A stretch of DNA of 64,000 nucleotides from Pseudoneobacillus rhizosphaerae (GCF_917563885.1 NZ_CAKJTG010000011.1:1-64000), one strand, 5' to 3'. Positions 17,542 to 26,544 are shown, counted from the stretch's first letter. Numbers and translations: made by a program. The notes: a model not told the origin generated them from the letters alone.

Positions 17542-18123
17542 ATGAAAAAACTAAGTCTTCTCATCCTAATCTCCCTTCTTTCTTTTATTGGTATTCAACC
17601 GAACCATACTTCTGCTGAAACGAAGGAAGATACTCAGATTTATACAGTTAAAGAAAAGGACAATCCTTTAAAAATTGCTATGCAATTTGCTGTATCAGAA
17701 AATGAACTGAAAAAAATTAACAAAAATAGGCTGGAGCCTGGTGAGCGAATTATTATTCCTGAAACGATTTCAAACAAAGAGCTTGATTTACTTGCAAGAC
17801 TTGTTCATGCCGAATCAAATGGCGAACCTTTTGAAGGAAAAGTAGCAGTTGCTTCAGTTGTTTTAAATCGAGTGGATCATCATCAATTCCCTAATTCCAT
17901 TGAAAAAGTCATTAAAGAAGATGGACAGTTTCAGCCTGTAGATAATGGAGCTATTAAAGAACCAGCGGAGAAAATAGATAAAAAAGCAGTTAAAACGGCT
18001 TTAGCCTTAGAGGATCAGGGAGACGGATCATTATTCTTTTACAATCCGGAAATCGCTGAAAATCATTGGCAGAAGACACAAACGGTTACGAAGAAAATTG
18101 GTAACCACCACTTTTCAAAATAA
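17542..18123 (+). CDS. LysM-like plus SleB/CwlJ-type cell wall hydrolase
   Basis: A 193-residue secreted protein. A signal peptide (MKKLSLLILISLLSFIG...TSA, about 26 residues) is followed by a degenerate LysM-like region (YTVKEKDNPLKIAMQF...RIIIPE) and a hydrolase_2 domain starting LDLLARLVHAESNGEPFEGK, with VVLNRVD and GSLFFYNP. The domain is that of SleB/CwlJ lytic transglycosylases acting on cortex muramic-delta-lactam; the Glu of HAES is the likely catalytic acid. A paralogue with an intact LysM is at 57951. ATG 17542 is nine bases after GGAGG. Confidence 0.85.
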   Translation: MKKLSLLILISLLSFIGIQPNHTSAETKEDTQIYTVKEKDNPLKIAMQFAVSENELKKINKNRLEPGERIIIPETISNKELDLLARLVHAESNGEPFEGKVAVASVVLNRVDHHQFPNSIEKVIKEDGQFQPVDNGAIKEPAEKIDKKAVKTALALEDQGDGSLFFYNPEIAENHWQKTQTVTKKIGNHHFSK

Positions 18124-18157
18124 GAGACCCCTAATTATGTCATAGGGTCTCTTTTTG
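18123..18157 (+). terminator. Terminator overlapping the end of the convergent gene
   Basis: AGAGACCC (18123-18130) and GGGTCTCT (18145-18152), followed by TTTTTG. The right arm encodes the last residues (QKETL) of the convergent YkvA-like gene. Confidence 0.85.
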
Positions 18158-18556
18158 TTCACCAGCGTCTTTCCAAAGTTTAAATTTTTCTAAATCAGAA
18201 GAAATTTGCTTTAATGTAAATCCAATAACAGCAGCATCATCTAGTATTCCTAAACCGACAAGAAAATCGGGAACAAGATCAATCGGTGAAACAAAATAAA
18301 TAATCGTTGCAATAACCATCACGATTGACCCTTTTGGAATTTTTCGGTATTCCCCTTTCCGCCAAGCGGTTACAAGATCAAATAATAGATGAAGACGATC
18401 CCATACCTCATGCAAAGTCCCTTTTTTATCAGCTGCTTTTTTACTAGCTCTTTGAATCAGTTCCTTCGTTTTTTCAGGCTGCTCTAAATAACCCTTCGCA
18501 GCTGACTCAAATCGCTTATGACCTTCCTCATATTTTTTTACATCCAAAACCAACAC
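18140..18556 (-). CDS. YkvA-like DUF1232 membrane protein
   Basis: A 138-residue protein with a charged N-terminal helical half and a C-terminal DUF1232 hairpin: SIVMVIATIIYFVSPIDLVPDFLVGLGILDDAAVI, whose PIDLVPDF...LDD core defines the family. Function unknown. The start is uncertain: GTG at 18556 after GGGAAGAG, or the TTG three codons later, which is better placed behind AGAGGTG. In B. subtilis a ykvA gene lies beside mtnD and spo0E; here this homologue is elsewhere. Confidence 0.8.
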   Translation of the reverse strand: MLVLDVKKYEEGHKRFESAAKGYLEQPEKTKELIQRASKKAADKKGTLHEVWDRLHLLFDLVTAWRKGEYRKIPKGSIVMVIATIIYFVSPIDLVPDFLVGLGILDDAAVIGFTLKQISSDLEKFKLWKDAGEQKETL

Positions 18557-18597
18557 CTCTTCCCTTAGTATTCAAAAAACACCAGCAGAATATGTTA

Positions 18598-18656
18598 CCC
18601 TTTAACACTTTAGCGAAGTGGGGGACAGTCCCCCAGTGCTTTAACGTGTTAGCGTG
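18598..18656. repeat. Dispersed GGGACAGTCCC palindrome, copy 1
   Basis: The perfect core GGGGGACAGTCCCCC sits inside imperfect arms (TTTAACACTTTAG... and ...GTGCTTTAACGTGTTAG). It lies between two minus-strand genes and abuts the stop codon at 18649. Related copies are at 24549, 38856 and 54180. Confidence 0.75.
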
Positions 18657-19512
18657 TGATGTATTCGTAGAGGAAGGATTGACCGTTTCGATAGAATCTT
18701 GGGTCGTATATTCCGAGTTGTTTGCCGTCGTCGATGATGACGACAAAGGGTGCCCAGTTGTAGAGTGTTTCTGCTTCTGGTTTTTCTTTGAATAAGTATT
18801 CTAAATCTGCTTCTTCCTTTGATTGGATTACATAGAGTTTTTTCTTTGGTTGGAAGATTCCATCCTCAAAGATAGTGATTGTTGCCTTATTTTTAGTTAT
18901 CACCTGGAAGGTTGTTGGGATAAAACCTGCTGATAAGGCAATTTGATCATATTCTTGATTATATTTTTGATAGAAATTATAGCCTTGGACGCTTTGAGCT
19001 ATAACATGAAGACTTATAAGCACCCATGCAATCCGTAAATATGTAGGTCTTGTCTCTTTTTTCTTTCTCGATAGAAAAAAAGCACCGCCAATAATTATCC
19101 AAAAAACAAAGTCTATAATCGGAATAGTGCCAAACGTTACTCTTATATTTGAGAAAGGTTCAAGATAACCTGTCCCCCATGCATTAAATAAATCACTTGT
19201 ATCATGGATAATAACGGCAATCCAAGCTAGGAAAAATAATCGCCTATCTTTAGTACGAAATAAAACGATACAAAGCAAGTAAATGAATAGAGCCCATAGT
19301 GGGGTAAGAAAAATCGAATGTGTAATGCCACGGTGCCACATTTGATATAGCCCCTCAGTATCCCAAAGCTGTGAAATAACATCGCTATCAGGTATTTGGC
19401 TGGCACCTATGGACGTAAATAAATAAGCCCTCTTAGTTCGTTTATTCATGTCTAACTTATTCACTGAACCATATAACGACAAACCAAAAAGTGTATGTGT
19501 AATTGTATCCAA
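18649..19512 (-). CDS. Membrane-bound metal-dependent hydrolase, YdjM/DUF457 family
   Basis: A 287-residue membrane protein beginning DTITHTLFGLSLYGS, with IPDSDVIS, MWHRGITHSIF and IIHDTSDLFNAWGT. These are the His/Asp motifs of the YdjM family, related to phospholipase-C-type zinc hydrolases and predicted to act at the membrane. About five hydrophobic segments are followed by a soluble C-terminal domain (after residue 190). TTG 19512 lies eight bases after GGAGG and directly precedes the conserved DTITH; an in-frame TTG five codons earlier overlaps the RBS. Substrate unknown. Confidence 0.82.
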   Translation of the reverse strand: MDTITHTLFGLSLYGSVNKLDMNKRTKRAYLFTSIGASQIPDSDVISQLWDTEGLYQMWHRGITHSIFLTPLWALFIYLLCIVLFRTKDRRLFFLAWIAVIIHDTSDLFNAWGTGYLEPFSNIRVTFGTIPIIDFVFWIIIGGAFFLSRKKKETRPTYLRIAWVLISLHVIAQSVQGYNFYQKYNQEYDQIALSAGFIPTTFQVITKNKATITIFEDGIFQPKKKLYVIQSKEEADLEYLFKEKPEAETLYNWAPFVVIIDDGKQLGIYDPRFYRNGQSFLYEYITR

Positions 19513-19691
19513 TAGAATATCCTCCAAGTAGGTAATAAAAAAAATTCTTACCTACCTAACATTATATATAATAGGCACCAAAATAAGAAAGATTGGATAT
19601 GAATAAATTGTAGATTGCAAAGTGAGCAAGAGAAGGCTAAGATTGAGGAATGAGAATTTTAATTTTGTAGGGAATAGAAAGGATTTTCAAA

Positions 19692-21272
19692 ATGGAAAAA
19701 AAGTTACAAGATGAAGTATTATCGCGCCGAACATTTGCGATTATTTCTCACCCTGATGCTGGTAAAACAACGTTAACGGAGAAGTTGCTTTTATTTGGTG
19801 GTGCGATTCGTGATGCAGGTACGGTAAAAGCAAAGAAAACTGGTAAATTTGCAACAAGTGACTGGATGGAAATTGAGAAGCAACGTGGAATTTCCGTAAC
19901 TTCCAGTGTGATGCAGTTTGATTATGACGGTTTTCGGGTAAACATTTTAGACACGCCTGGGCACCAAGACTTTAGTGAAGATACGTATCGAACACTAACA
20001 GCAGTGGATAGCGCAGTTATGATAATTGACTCTGCAAAAGGGATTGAAGAGCAAACGCTTAAGCTTTTTAAAGTTTGTCGTATGCGTGGAATTCCTATTT
20101 TTACTTTTATAAATAAATTAGATCGACAAGGGAAAGCACCTTTAGAGCTTCTAGCTGAACTTGAAGAGGTTATGGGAATTGAATCCTATCCAATGAATTG
20201 GCCAATTGGAATGGGGAAAGAATTTTTAGGGATTTATGATCGCTTCTATAATCGAATTGAGCAGTTCCGTGTTGATGACGATAAAAAATATATTCCATTA
20301 AATGAAGATGGAGAAATTGAAGGGGATCATCCTCTCAAAATTTCAGGTCTGTATGATCAAACACTTGAGGAAATCATGCTACTTAATGAAGCGGGAAATG
20401 AGTTTTCTCCAGAACGTTTGAGAGACGGTTCCGTTACACCAGTTTTCTTTGGAAGTGCCTTAACAACCTTTGGTGTTCAAACGTTTTTAGAAACGTATTT
20501 AAAATTTGCGCCATCTCCACAGCCAAGAAATTCTACTGATGGAGAAATTGATCCACTGTCTGAATCGTTCTCAGGTTTTATTTTTAAAATTCAAGCAAAT
20601 ATGAATCCAGCCCACCGTGACCGAATTGCGTTTTTGAGAATTTGTTCTGGGAAATTTGAGCGTGGTATGACTGTGAATTTACCAAGAGCTGGAAAATCCA
20701 TTAAGCTAACTCAATCCACTCAATTTATGGCCGACGACCGCAGCACAGTCGATGAGGCTGTTAGTGGCGACATTATAGGGTTATATGATCCAGGCACATA
20801 CCAAATTGGCGATACATTAACTGTTGGTAAAGATAACTTCCAATTTGAGCGGTTACCACAGTTTACACCAGAATTATTTGTTCGTGTATCGGCTAAAAAC
20901 GTTATGAAGCAAAAACATTTTCAAAAAGGGATTCAACAGTTAGTCCAAGAAGGTGCGATTCAGTTATTTAAGACCGTAAAAACAGATGATTATTATTTAG
21001 GGGCTGTTGGACAGCTTCAGTTCGAAGTATTTGAGCACCGTATGAGGAACGAATATAATACGGAAGTAATAATGGAACGTTTAGGCTCAAAAATAACTAG
21101 ATGGGTAGATGGTGAGACCGTAGATGAAAATCTCTCCAGCTCTCGAAGCATCTTAGTTCGGGATCGATTTGATAAATATGCATTCTTATTTGAAAATGAT
21201 TTTGCCTTAAGATGGTTTACAGATAAAAATCCTTCGGTTAAGCTTTATAATCCAATGGATCAACATGATTAA
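19692..21272 (+). CDS. prfC: Peptide chain release factor 3
   Basis: A 526-residue translational GTPase that recycles RF1/RF2 from the ribosome. G1 [17 protein letters not shown]3 [14 protein letters not shown] and G4 NKLDRQGK are intact, and the specific linker region [20 protein letters not shown] and the C-terminal domain II-III layout match RF3 rather than EF-G. Full length. RBS GAAAGGA. It is monocistronic with a terminator. RF3 is patchily distributed among Bacillus species; I recall it being absent from B. subtilis. Confidence 0.95.
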   Translation: MEKKLQDEVLSRRTFAIISHPDAGKTTLTEKLLLFGGAIRDAGTVKAKKTGKFATSDWMEIEKQRGISVTSSVMQFDYDGFRVNILDTPGHQDFSEDTYRTLTAVDSAVMIIDSAKGIEEQTLKLFKVCRMRGIPIFTFINKLDRQGKAPLELLAELEEVMGIESYPMNWPIGMGKEFLGIYDRFYNRIEQFRVDDDKKYIPLNEDGEIEGDHPLKISGLYDQTLEEIMLLNEAGNEFSPERLRDGSVTPVFFGSALTTFGVQTFLETYLKFAPSPQPRNSTDGEIDPLSESFSGFIFKIQANMNPAHRDRIAFLRICSGKFERGMTVNLPRAGKSIKLTQSTQFMADDRSTVDEAVSGDIIGLYDPGTYQIGDTLTVGKDNFQFERLPQFTPELFVRVSAKNVMKQKHFQKGIQQLVQEGAIQLFKTVKTDDYYLGAVGQLQFEVFEHRMRNEYNTEVIMERLGSKITRWVDGETVDENLSSSRSILVRDRFDKYAFLFENDFALRWFTDKNPSVKLYNPMDQHD

Positions 21273-21279
21273 TTTTATG

Positions 21280-21309
21280 ACGACTCTCTTTAAGAGGGTT
21301 GTTTTTTTA
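21280..21309 (+). terminator. Terminator after prfC
   Basis: CGACTCTCTT pairs with AAGAGGGTTG, followed by TTTTTTT. Confidence 0.75.
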
Positions 21310-21511
21310 TTTTTTTATAAAATTCCCCAATCATATACCGCTAGAGAATGGACAAAAGACTATTGGTATATTTACCGGAATAATAAGAAATAAAAAAGGA
21401 AACAAATAAAAATTTGCTATAAGGCTGATTACGGTGAAATAAAATCCCTTTTTTCTGGAATAATAGTCATTGTCATGAGCAAATAATCCTAGTTAAGATG
21501 TGATAGAAATT

Positions 21512-21979
21512 ATGAAAAAACTGACAAAATCTGAAGCGCTTCTTTGGAGCATTGCATTACCCGGTTTTGGGCAACTTCTTGTCGGACAATATTTTAAAGG
21601 TGGTTTGTTTGTTTTTCTTGAATTTTTAATTAACGTTTGTAGTCATTTTAATTTGGCCATTATGTATAGCTTTCTTTGGGAAATTGATAAGGCTTTTAAA
21701 GTAATCGACTATCAATGGCTGATGTTCTATCCGTGTTTATATATGTTTGCAATGTGGGATTCCTACCGACACGCGATGCCTGAAGAGGAGAAATTAACGT
21801 TTTTACCGTTTGTTTTTGGTGCTTATTTTATTACAGTGGGACTAATGCTCTCACCAAAGTTAACCATCTTCAACATTCAATTCGGACCTGTATTTTGGCC
21901 AATGCTCTTTTTACCAATAGGATTGTTAGTAGGTTATTTGATTCGATTAGTAATTTTAAGAGTTCAAACGAATAAATGA
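21512..21979 (+). CDS. Small polytopic membrane protein, TM2-like
   Basis: A 155-residue membrane protein with four to five hydrophobic segments. The first pair, LWSIALPGFGQLLVGQYFKGGLFVFLEFL, resembles the TM2-type hairpin with a Pro-Gly-x-Gly-Gln turn. The rest (MFYPCLYMFAMWDSYRH, FVFGAYFITVGLML, FWPMLFLPIGLLVGY) is uncharacterised. I chose ATG 21512, before which GATGTGAT gives partial pairing with 16S rRNA; an in-frame GTG lies four codons upstream. Own terminator. Function unknown. Confidence 0.7.
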   Translation: MKKLTKSEALLWSIALPGFGQLLVGQYFKGGLFVFLEFLINVCSHFNLAIMYSFLWEIDKAFKVIDYQWLMFYPCLYMFAMWDSYRHAMPEEEKLTFLPFVFGAYFITVGLMLSPKLTIFNIQFGPVFWPMLFLPIGLLVGYLIRLVILRVQTNK

Positions 21980-22020
21980 GCAGAGTTTGGAGTAATTCCG
22001 ATTCTGCTTATTTATTTTTT
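21979..22020 (+). terminator. Terminator
   Basis: AGCAGA...GGA pairs with TTCC...TCTGCT, followed by a T-rich run. Confidence 0.7.
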
Positions 22021-22024
22021 AGAA

Positions 22025-22053
22025 ACCCCCACATCCTGAATATTATTCCCGAA
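22025..22053 (+). promoter_or_regulatory. Candidate SigI-type promoter
   Basis: ACCCCC (22025-22030) and CGAA (22050-22053) match the -35 and -10 elements described for SigI promoters (recalled consensus). It lies about 245 bases before sigI, which is autoregulated in B. subtilis. Confidence 0.4.
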
Positions 22054-22261
22054 ATAATTTAGTGACAGAAGCGATCGCGGAAACAATACTATCCCGAGGT
22101 GAAACAATTCAATAATACGTTTTTAGAAAATATAGGAAAATATTTAATAAAATCAATAAATAATGACCAATCTTTTTTCGTTTTTTACACAGATATAGTA
22201 TCTTAGATTTGGGTACTTTTTCCTAAAAGTATACCCACAAAGAGCCCTTCCTACCTTCGTA

Positions 22262-22270
22262 TGTTATAAT
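22262..22270 (+). promoter_or_regulatory. Extended -10 promoter of sigI
   Basis: TGTTATAAT, an extended -10, predicts a start near 22277, about 20 bases before the GTG chosen for sigI, just including its GAGGTGAGG site. No good -35 is visible. Confidence 0.4.
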
Positions 22271-22297
22271 GCTATAGGTATGAAAGAGGTGAGGCTT

Positions 22298-23044
22298 GTG
22301 CTAGGATTGTTATTCTTGGCGAAAAAGAAGAAACGATCATTAGAGGACACCGTTCTTAAAATTCAAGAAGGTGATCTTACATTATTAAATGAAACCATCG
22401 AGGCTTATAAACCGTTTATTGCCAAAACGGTATCTTCCGTATGTAAACGATTTATACATGAATCCGATGATGAATTTAGTATTGGCCTCATTGCATTTCA
22501 TGAAGCCATTCAAAAATATAGCCCAGATCGGGGAAGTTCGTTAATTAGTTTTTCAGAAGTAATGATCAAACGGAGAGTAATTGATTATATTCGGAAGCAT
22601 TCGAAAAACCAAACAATCAGTTTTGATATTGTTAAACAAAATCAAGATGAGGATTCACCTAGTTTAACCATCGAGAATGAAATTTCTGTTGATGACTATC
22701 AGAAGAAAATAGAAGCCGATTCCAGGCGTCAAGAAATTATCCAATTCCAATTATTATTAAAAGAATTTGAATTATCATTTCAAGATTTGGTGGAGCAATC
22801 ACCAAAGCATGCAGATGCACGAAAAAACGCAATGATTATTGCCAATATTCTTGTTGAGAATCAAGAATTAAAAAACTATTTATTAGAGAAAAAAAGACTT
22901 CCAGTTAAACAACTTGAAGATTTAGTGGATGTTAGTAGGAAAACCATTGAACGGAATCGAAAGTATATAATGGCCATTTCTCTCATTTTAATAAATGATT
23001 ATCTTTACTTAAAGGACTATATTAAAGGGGTGTTGAAAACGTGA
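22298..23044 (+). CDS. sigI: RNA polymerase sigma factor SigI
   Basis: A 248-residue alternative sigma factor for heat and cell-wall stress. The region-2 core is FIHESDDEFSIGLIAFHEAI plus FSEVMIKRRVIDYIRKHSKN; region 4-like residues are near LEDLVDVSRKTIERNRKYI. The length matches B. subtilis SigI (about 250). The GTG at 22298 is chosen because GAGGTGAGG lies at the right distance; an ATG six codons upstream would put the RBS inside the gene. The end overlaps the start of rsgI by four bases (GTGA), the usual translational coupling of sigma and anti-sigma. Confidence 0.92.
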   Translation: MLGLLFLAKKKKRSLEDTVLKIQEGDLTLLNETIEAYKPFIAKTVSSVCKRFIHESDDEFSIGLIAFHEAIQKYSPDRGSSLISFSEVMIKRRVIDYIRKHSKNQTISFDIVKQNQDEDSPSLTIENEISVDDYQKKIEADSRRQEIIQFQLLLKEFELSFQDLVEQSPKHADARKNAMIIANILVENQELKNYLLEKKRLPVKQLEDLVDVSRKTIERNRKYIMAISLILINDYLYLKDYIKGVLKT

Positions 23045-24186
23045 AAAAAGGTGTAATAATGGAAGTGGATGAACGTTTTTTAACATTATTAACCCCAGAA
23101 GGCGAGTTCTTAAGAGCTCGTAATCAAAAACAAGATTATTTAATTGGAGAAGAGATAGACTTTTTTCCCTTAAGCGAAAATAAAAAGAAGAAATCTTTGT
23201 TTTTTAATTTAACTCCTGGGAAAGCTTTGCCAGCAGCTGCTTGTGCTGTCATAATTGCGGCAGCTTCATTAATTCCATTTAATAACAGTGATGATGTATA
23301 TGCTTACATGTCTATTGATGTGAATCCAAGCATCGAATTAGCTGTGAATAATGAATTAGAGGTTATTGATTTAGAAGCTTATAATGTAGAAGGAAAGAAT
23401 ATCCTTTCTGAAATTAAGGACTGGGAACATCAAGAGGTTTCCGTTGTTACAACCAACATTATTGAAGAAATAAGAGAACAGGGATTCTTTGAGAATCATG
23501 ATAAAGTTGTTATTTCAACAGTTTATGACGATAAAAAAGCGTTGAAGGTCAAACAACAACTTGAAGCAAATATTGCGGAAATTGAAGAAAAAATCGAGAA
23601 AGAAAATCTTCAATTAACCGTTGTAAAAGCGACGAAACAAGAAAGAAAAGCTGCTCACAAAGAAGGCATTTCAACGGGTGTATACAAAGAGAAACATCAA
23701 AGGGCAGAGGAAAAAGTAAAAGAAGAACTAGAGGGTAAAAAGGATTCCTTAAAAGGTGAGGAGAAAGAGGAAAAGAATGAGGGAAAAACTCCAAATCAAT
23801 CAAAAGGGAATGTAAAAACGGAAGAGAAAAAGGCTAAAGATGCAAAGAAAATAGAGAATATAGAAAAGAAAAAAGAAAACCAAAAGAATCAAAAACCAAA
23901 ACAATCAAAAAATGATGACAAAGATGTGAAAAAGAAGGAAAATAAACGAAATAACAGCAAAAATGAGGTTGAAGTAAAAAAAACAGGGGATGACGATCCC
24001 AAAGACAACGATAACCATAAAGTCAGAAATGAGAAGAAAAACAAAGACCAAAACAAAGATAAAAACAAAAACAAAGACAGATACAAAGACAAAGAAAAAA
24101 ACAAAGACAAAGACAAAGATAAAAACAAGAACAACGACAAGAAGAACAAGCAAAAGGATCATCAAGAGAAAAAAGATAATGATTAA
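23041..24186 (+). CDS. rsgI: Anti-sigma-I factor RsgI with Lys-rich disordered tail
   Basis: A 381-residue bitopic anti-sigma factor. Residues 1-55 form the cytoplasmic RsgI N-terminal domain (MKKGVIMEVDERFLTLL). One membrane segment follows at about 63-82 (ALPAAACAVIIAAASLIPF), then the extracytoplasmic domain containing DVNPSIELAVN. In characterised RsgI proteins the Asn-Pro bond of this motif undergoes autoproteolysis before regulated intramembrane cleavage. From about residue 215 the protein is almost entirely Lys, Asp, Asn and Glu (KDKNKNKDRYKDKEKNK), clearly disordered and strongly basic, encoded partly by a hexanucleotide repeat. GTG start overlapping sigI. Confidence 0.92.
   Translation: MKKGVIMEVDERFLTLLTPEGEFLRARNQKQDYLIGEEIDFFPLSENKKKKSLFFNLTPGKALPAAACAVIIAAASLIPFNNSDDVYAYMSIDVNPSIELAVNNELEVIDLEAYNVEGKNILSEIKDWEHQEVSVVTTNIIEEIREQGFFENHDKVVISTVYDDKKALKVKQQLEANIAEIEEKIEKENLQLTVVKATKQERKAAHKEGISTGVYKEKHQRAEEKVKEELEGKKDSLKGEEKEEKNEGKTPNQSKGNVKTEEKKAKDAKKIENIEKKKENQKNQKPKQSKNDDKDVKKKENKRNNSKNEVEVKKTGDDDPKDNDNHKVRNEKKNKDQNKDKNKNKDRYKDKEKNKDKDKDKNKNNDKKNKQKDHQEKKDND
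24023..24175 (+). repeat. In-frame hexanucleotide-like repeat in rsgI
   Basis: Runs of AAAGAC, AAAAAC and AACAAA alternate through about 150 bases, encoding Lys-Asp and Lys-Asn dipeptides. Slippage by six bases would change tail length without shifting the frame. Confidence 0.75.
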
Positions 24187-24215
24187 AAGTCCGGACATTT
24201 TGCCCGGACTTTTTT
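24185..24215 (+). terminator. Terminator after sigI-rsgI
   Basis: AAAAGTCCGG pairs with CCGGACTTTT, followed by T. Confidence 0.9.
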
Positions 24216-24233
24216 GCCATTTATATTCAATTT

Positions 24234-24434
24234 TTATTGATTGTTATACCCAGAAAGTTGCGCTTGAGCTTGTTTAACTAAACGTTTTGTAATTTCTCCA
24301 CCAACTGACCCATTTGCACGAGATACCGTATCGGAGCCTAAGTTCACTCCAAACTCCTGAGCGATTTCATATTTAACTTGATCCATATATTGTTCAATAC
24401 CAGGAACGAGCAATTTATTACTGCTTCTAGCCAT
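24234..24434 (-). CDS. sspD: Alpha/beta-type small acid-soluble spore protein
   Basis: A 66-residue DNA-binding SASP that coats forespore DNA in the A-like form and protects it from UV and chemicals; degraded by GPR at germination. [10 protein letters not shown] holds the GPR site, and [23 protein letters not shown] is the conserved core. RBS TAGGAG. Its place directly after rsgI matches B. subtilis sspD (recalled). A 17-base palindrome (24460-24476, ACAGAGA-TTT-TCTCTGT) lies in the leader just upstream of the RBS and could form a small hairpin in the mRNA. Confidence 0.92.
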   Translation of the reverse strand: MARSSNKLLVPGIEQYMDQVKYEIAQEFGVNLGSDTVSRANGSVGGEITKRLVKQAQAQLSGYNNQ

Positions 24435-24548
24435 GTCTCACAACTCCTAAATTTCAATTACAGAGATTTTCTCTGTAAGTCTAGTTTGGATTAGAAACAA
24501 AAAAATCATAAGAGGTAAATTTTTTTCCTACTTCCAGTAAAAGCATAT

Positions 24549-24606
24549 TTTAACATTTTAGAGCACTAGGAGGCACGGTTCATTGGTGCTTAAGAGTGTT
24601 AAGCGT
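24549..24606. repeat. Dispersed palindrome family, degenerate copy 2
   Basis: TTTAACATTTTAGAGCACTA... and ...GGTGCTTAAGAGTGTTAAGCG align end to end with the copy at 18598, but the GGGACAGTCCC core has decayed to GGAGGCACGGTTCATT. Confidence 0.5.
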
Positions 24607-24665
24607 TTTCTCCTACTGCTATTACATCTTCGTCCAGCTCTTTCCGCCAGCACTTGTTTAATCAT
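24558..24665 (-). CDS. Doubtful 35-codon ORF with good RBS
   Basis: ATG preceded by GGGAGGAATTC. The predicted peptide (MIKQVLAERAGRRCNSSRRK, then 15 residues) is basic, and its last third is read from the degenerate palindrome copy. Reading the same DNA in another frame gives a natural-looking C-terminus (KELDEDVIAVGENA), so this may be a frameshifted remnant of a small gene. No family recognised. Confidence 0.25.
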   Translation of the reverse strand: MIKQVLAERAGRRCNSSRRKRLTLLSTNEPCLLVL

Positions 24666-24799
24666 TTTTTGAATTCCTCCCAAATGTATGCTTATATTAT
24701 ATAAAAGGCTTATATAATCTAAATAAAAAATACTTTATTCATCGACATTATTTCATTAATATAGATGGGAGAGAATTTTTGAAAGGTTGAGAAGAGAAA

Positions 24800-26158
24800 A
24801 TGAAATATTCTTTAAGAAAATATATTTCAATCCTTACTCCTGCACAAATCATTGTCGTCTACTATTTTATTGCTGTCTCTGTGAGTATGGTGCTGTTAAG
24901 TCTACCAATAGCACTAAAACCTAATGTTAAATGGACTTTTATGGATGCACTCTTTACTGCAGTTAGTGCTGTAAGTGTAACGGGCCTCACTACCGTAAAT
25001 ATTTCAGAAACCTTCAGTGAAACGGGAATATATATATTAATGTTTGTTCTTCAATTCGGTGGAATTGGGGTTATGACACTTGGTACATTCTTTTGGTTAT
25101 TACTAGGGAAAAAAATTGGGCTGAGGGAAAGACGTTTGATAATGACAGATCAGAATCAGTCTAGTTTAGCCGGGTTAGTTAAGCTCCTAAAACAAATTTT
25201 AGTCATTATTATTTTGATTGAAATATTAGGCGCAATTATTTTAGGGACGTATTTTATGAATTTTTATTCTAGTGGAAAGGATGCTTTTCTTCATGGATTA
25301 TTTGCATCAGTTAGTGCAACGACAAATGCAGGATTTGACATAACAGGTCAGTCACTTATACCTTACGCAAATGATTATTTTGTTCAGCTAGTATCGATTA
25401 TATTAATTATTTTCGGCTCGATTGGATTCCCTGTATTAGTAGAAACAAAAGAGTATTTATTTGATCGACGTAATGAAGGGAGAAGACATCATTTTAGCTT
25501 AAATACGAAGCTTACTACAGTTACTTTTCTAGGTTTGTTAATTTTAGGTACCATTGGAATCTATCTTTTGGAGTTCGATCATTTTCTAAAAGATAAAAAG
25601 TGGTATGAATCATTTTTTTATGCCTTTTTTCACTCAACCACTACGAAAAGTGCAGGCTTAACAACGATGGATATTAATCAATTTAGTGGGCCAACCCAAT
25701 TATTTATTTCAGCTTTAATGTTTATTGGTGCCTCCCCAAGTTCAACTGGTGGGGGAATAAGAGTTACGACTTTGGCCCTGAATTTGTTGTTTTTTTACCA
25801 TTTTGCTCGAGGGAATCGTACAATAAAAGTATTTAAACGGGAACTTCATGAGGATGATGTTATTAAATCGTTAGTGGTTTCGATGATGGCATTATTTATA
25901 TGTTTTACTTCTCTATTTATCTTATGTATAACGGAGGATATCCCATTATTACCCCTGATTTTTGAAGTGTCTTCAGCGTTTGGAACAACGGGGCTATCTT
26001 TAGGAATTACTTCTGAGCTTTCTTCTGTTGGAAAAATGATAATTATTTTATTAATGTTCATCGGTAGGGTTGGAATGTTATCCTTCTTATTTATAATTGG
26101 GAGTAAAAGGAACGTGCCTAATTATCATTATCCAAAAGAACGAGTTATTATAGGATAA
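24800..26158 (+). CDS. ktrD: Ktr potassium uptake channel subunit (KtrB/KtrD type)
   Basis: A 452-residue TrkH/Ktr-type ion-conducting subunit with four M1-P-M2 repeats. Selectivity loops are visible as SAVSVTGLTTVN, SATTNAGFDITG, HSTTTKSAGLTTMD and SSAFGTTGLSLG, each with the key Gly. The gating-loop helix in the third M2 includes GASPSSTGGGIRVTT. It needs a KtrA/KtrC RCK subunit, which is not adjacent; this and the sspD neighbourhood point to KtrD, whose partner KtrC is encoded elsewhere in B. subtilis. Own terminator. Confidence 0.9.
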   Translation: MKYSLRKYISILTPAQIIVVYYFIAVSVSMVLLSLPIALKPNVKWTFMDALFTAVSAVSVTGLTTVNISETFSETGIYILMFVLQFGGIGVMTLGTFFWLLLGKKIGLRERRLIMTDQNQSSLAGLVKLLKQILVIIILIEILGAIILGTYFMNFYSSGKDAFLHGLFASVSATTNAGFDITGQSLIPYANDYFVQLVSIILIIFGSIGFPVLVETKEYLFDRRNEGRRHHFSLNTKLTTVTFLGLLILGTIGIYLLEFDHFLKDKKWYESFFYAFFHSTTTKSAGLTTMDINQFSGPTQLFISALMFIGASPSSTGGGIRVTTLALNLLFFYHFARGNRTIKVFKRELHEDDVIKSLVVSMMALFICFTSLFILCITEDIPLLPLIFEVSSAFGTTGLSLGITSELSSVGKMIIILLMFIGRVGMLSFLFIIGSKRNVPNYHYPKERVIIG

Positions 26159-26190
26159 AAAACGAAAGCGCCTTATGCGCTTTCGTTTTT
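26157..26190 (+). terminator. Bidirectional terminator after ktrD
   Basis: AAAACGAAAGCGC pairs with GCGCTTTCGTTTT around CTTAT, between convergent genes. Confidence 0.95.
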
Positions 26191-26199
26191 CGGCATTCA

Positions 26200-26544
26200 T
26201 TAATCTTTTCCATGACTTACATCCTTCGTGGGATGCATAAATGGATATGCTCTAGGTTTTCTTTTCGCTTCCAGTAATTCACGATTTTCAGTTGTATTCC
26301 AGCCAATATCATTTGTTGGATGTACCCATTCATCACCAGCCATAACAGCAGGGTCCGTATCTTCGGTCCAATTTTCTAAAGGTGAATTTGGTGAAGAATA
26401 AAGGCTGTCTCCAATCACCACACCATGGGAATTTTCAAAAGGTGGCTGCATTTTAATTCCCGTTCCCTTAAAGCTTGGAGCGCTTATTTGATGTGGAAGA
26501 GTTTCATTAATGGAAAAATCATTTTGGTTTTTATCTTTTTTCAT
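26200..26544 (-). CDS. DUF3905-family protein
   Basis: A 114-residue soluble, Asn/Pro/Trp-rich protein (ISAPSFKGTGIKMQPPF, GDSLYSSPNSPLENWTEDTD, DEWVHPTNDIGWNTTENREL). I recall this composition from the Bacillus DUF3905 family, found in spore formers and without known function. No signal or membrane segment. RBS AAAGGAAGTGATG. It converges with ktrD through the strong hairpin at 26157. Confidence 0.7.
   Translation of the reverse strand: MKKDKNQNDFSINETLPHQISAPSFKGTGIKMQPPFENSHGVVIGDSLYSSPNSPLENWTEDTDPAVMAGDEWVHPTNDIGWNTTENRELLEAKRKPRAYPFMHPTKDVSHGKD

Noticed and set aside
23549-24220. Several long open frames opposite the rsgI tail
   Set aside because: They are produced by the repetitive AAAGAC sequence and encode meaningless Phe/Leu/Ser-rich runs; no ribosome sites.
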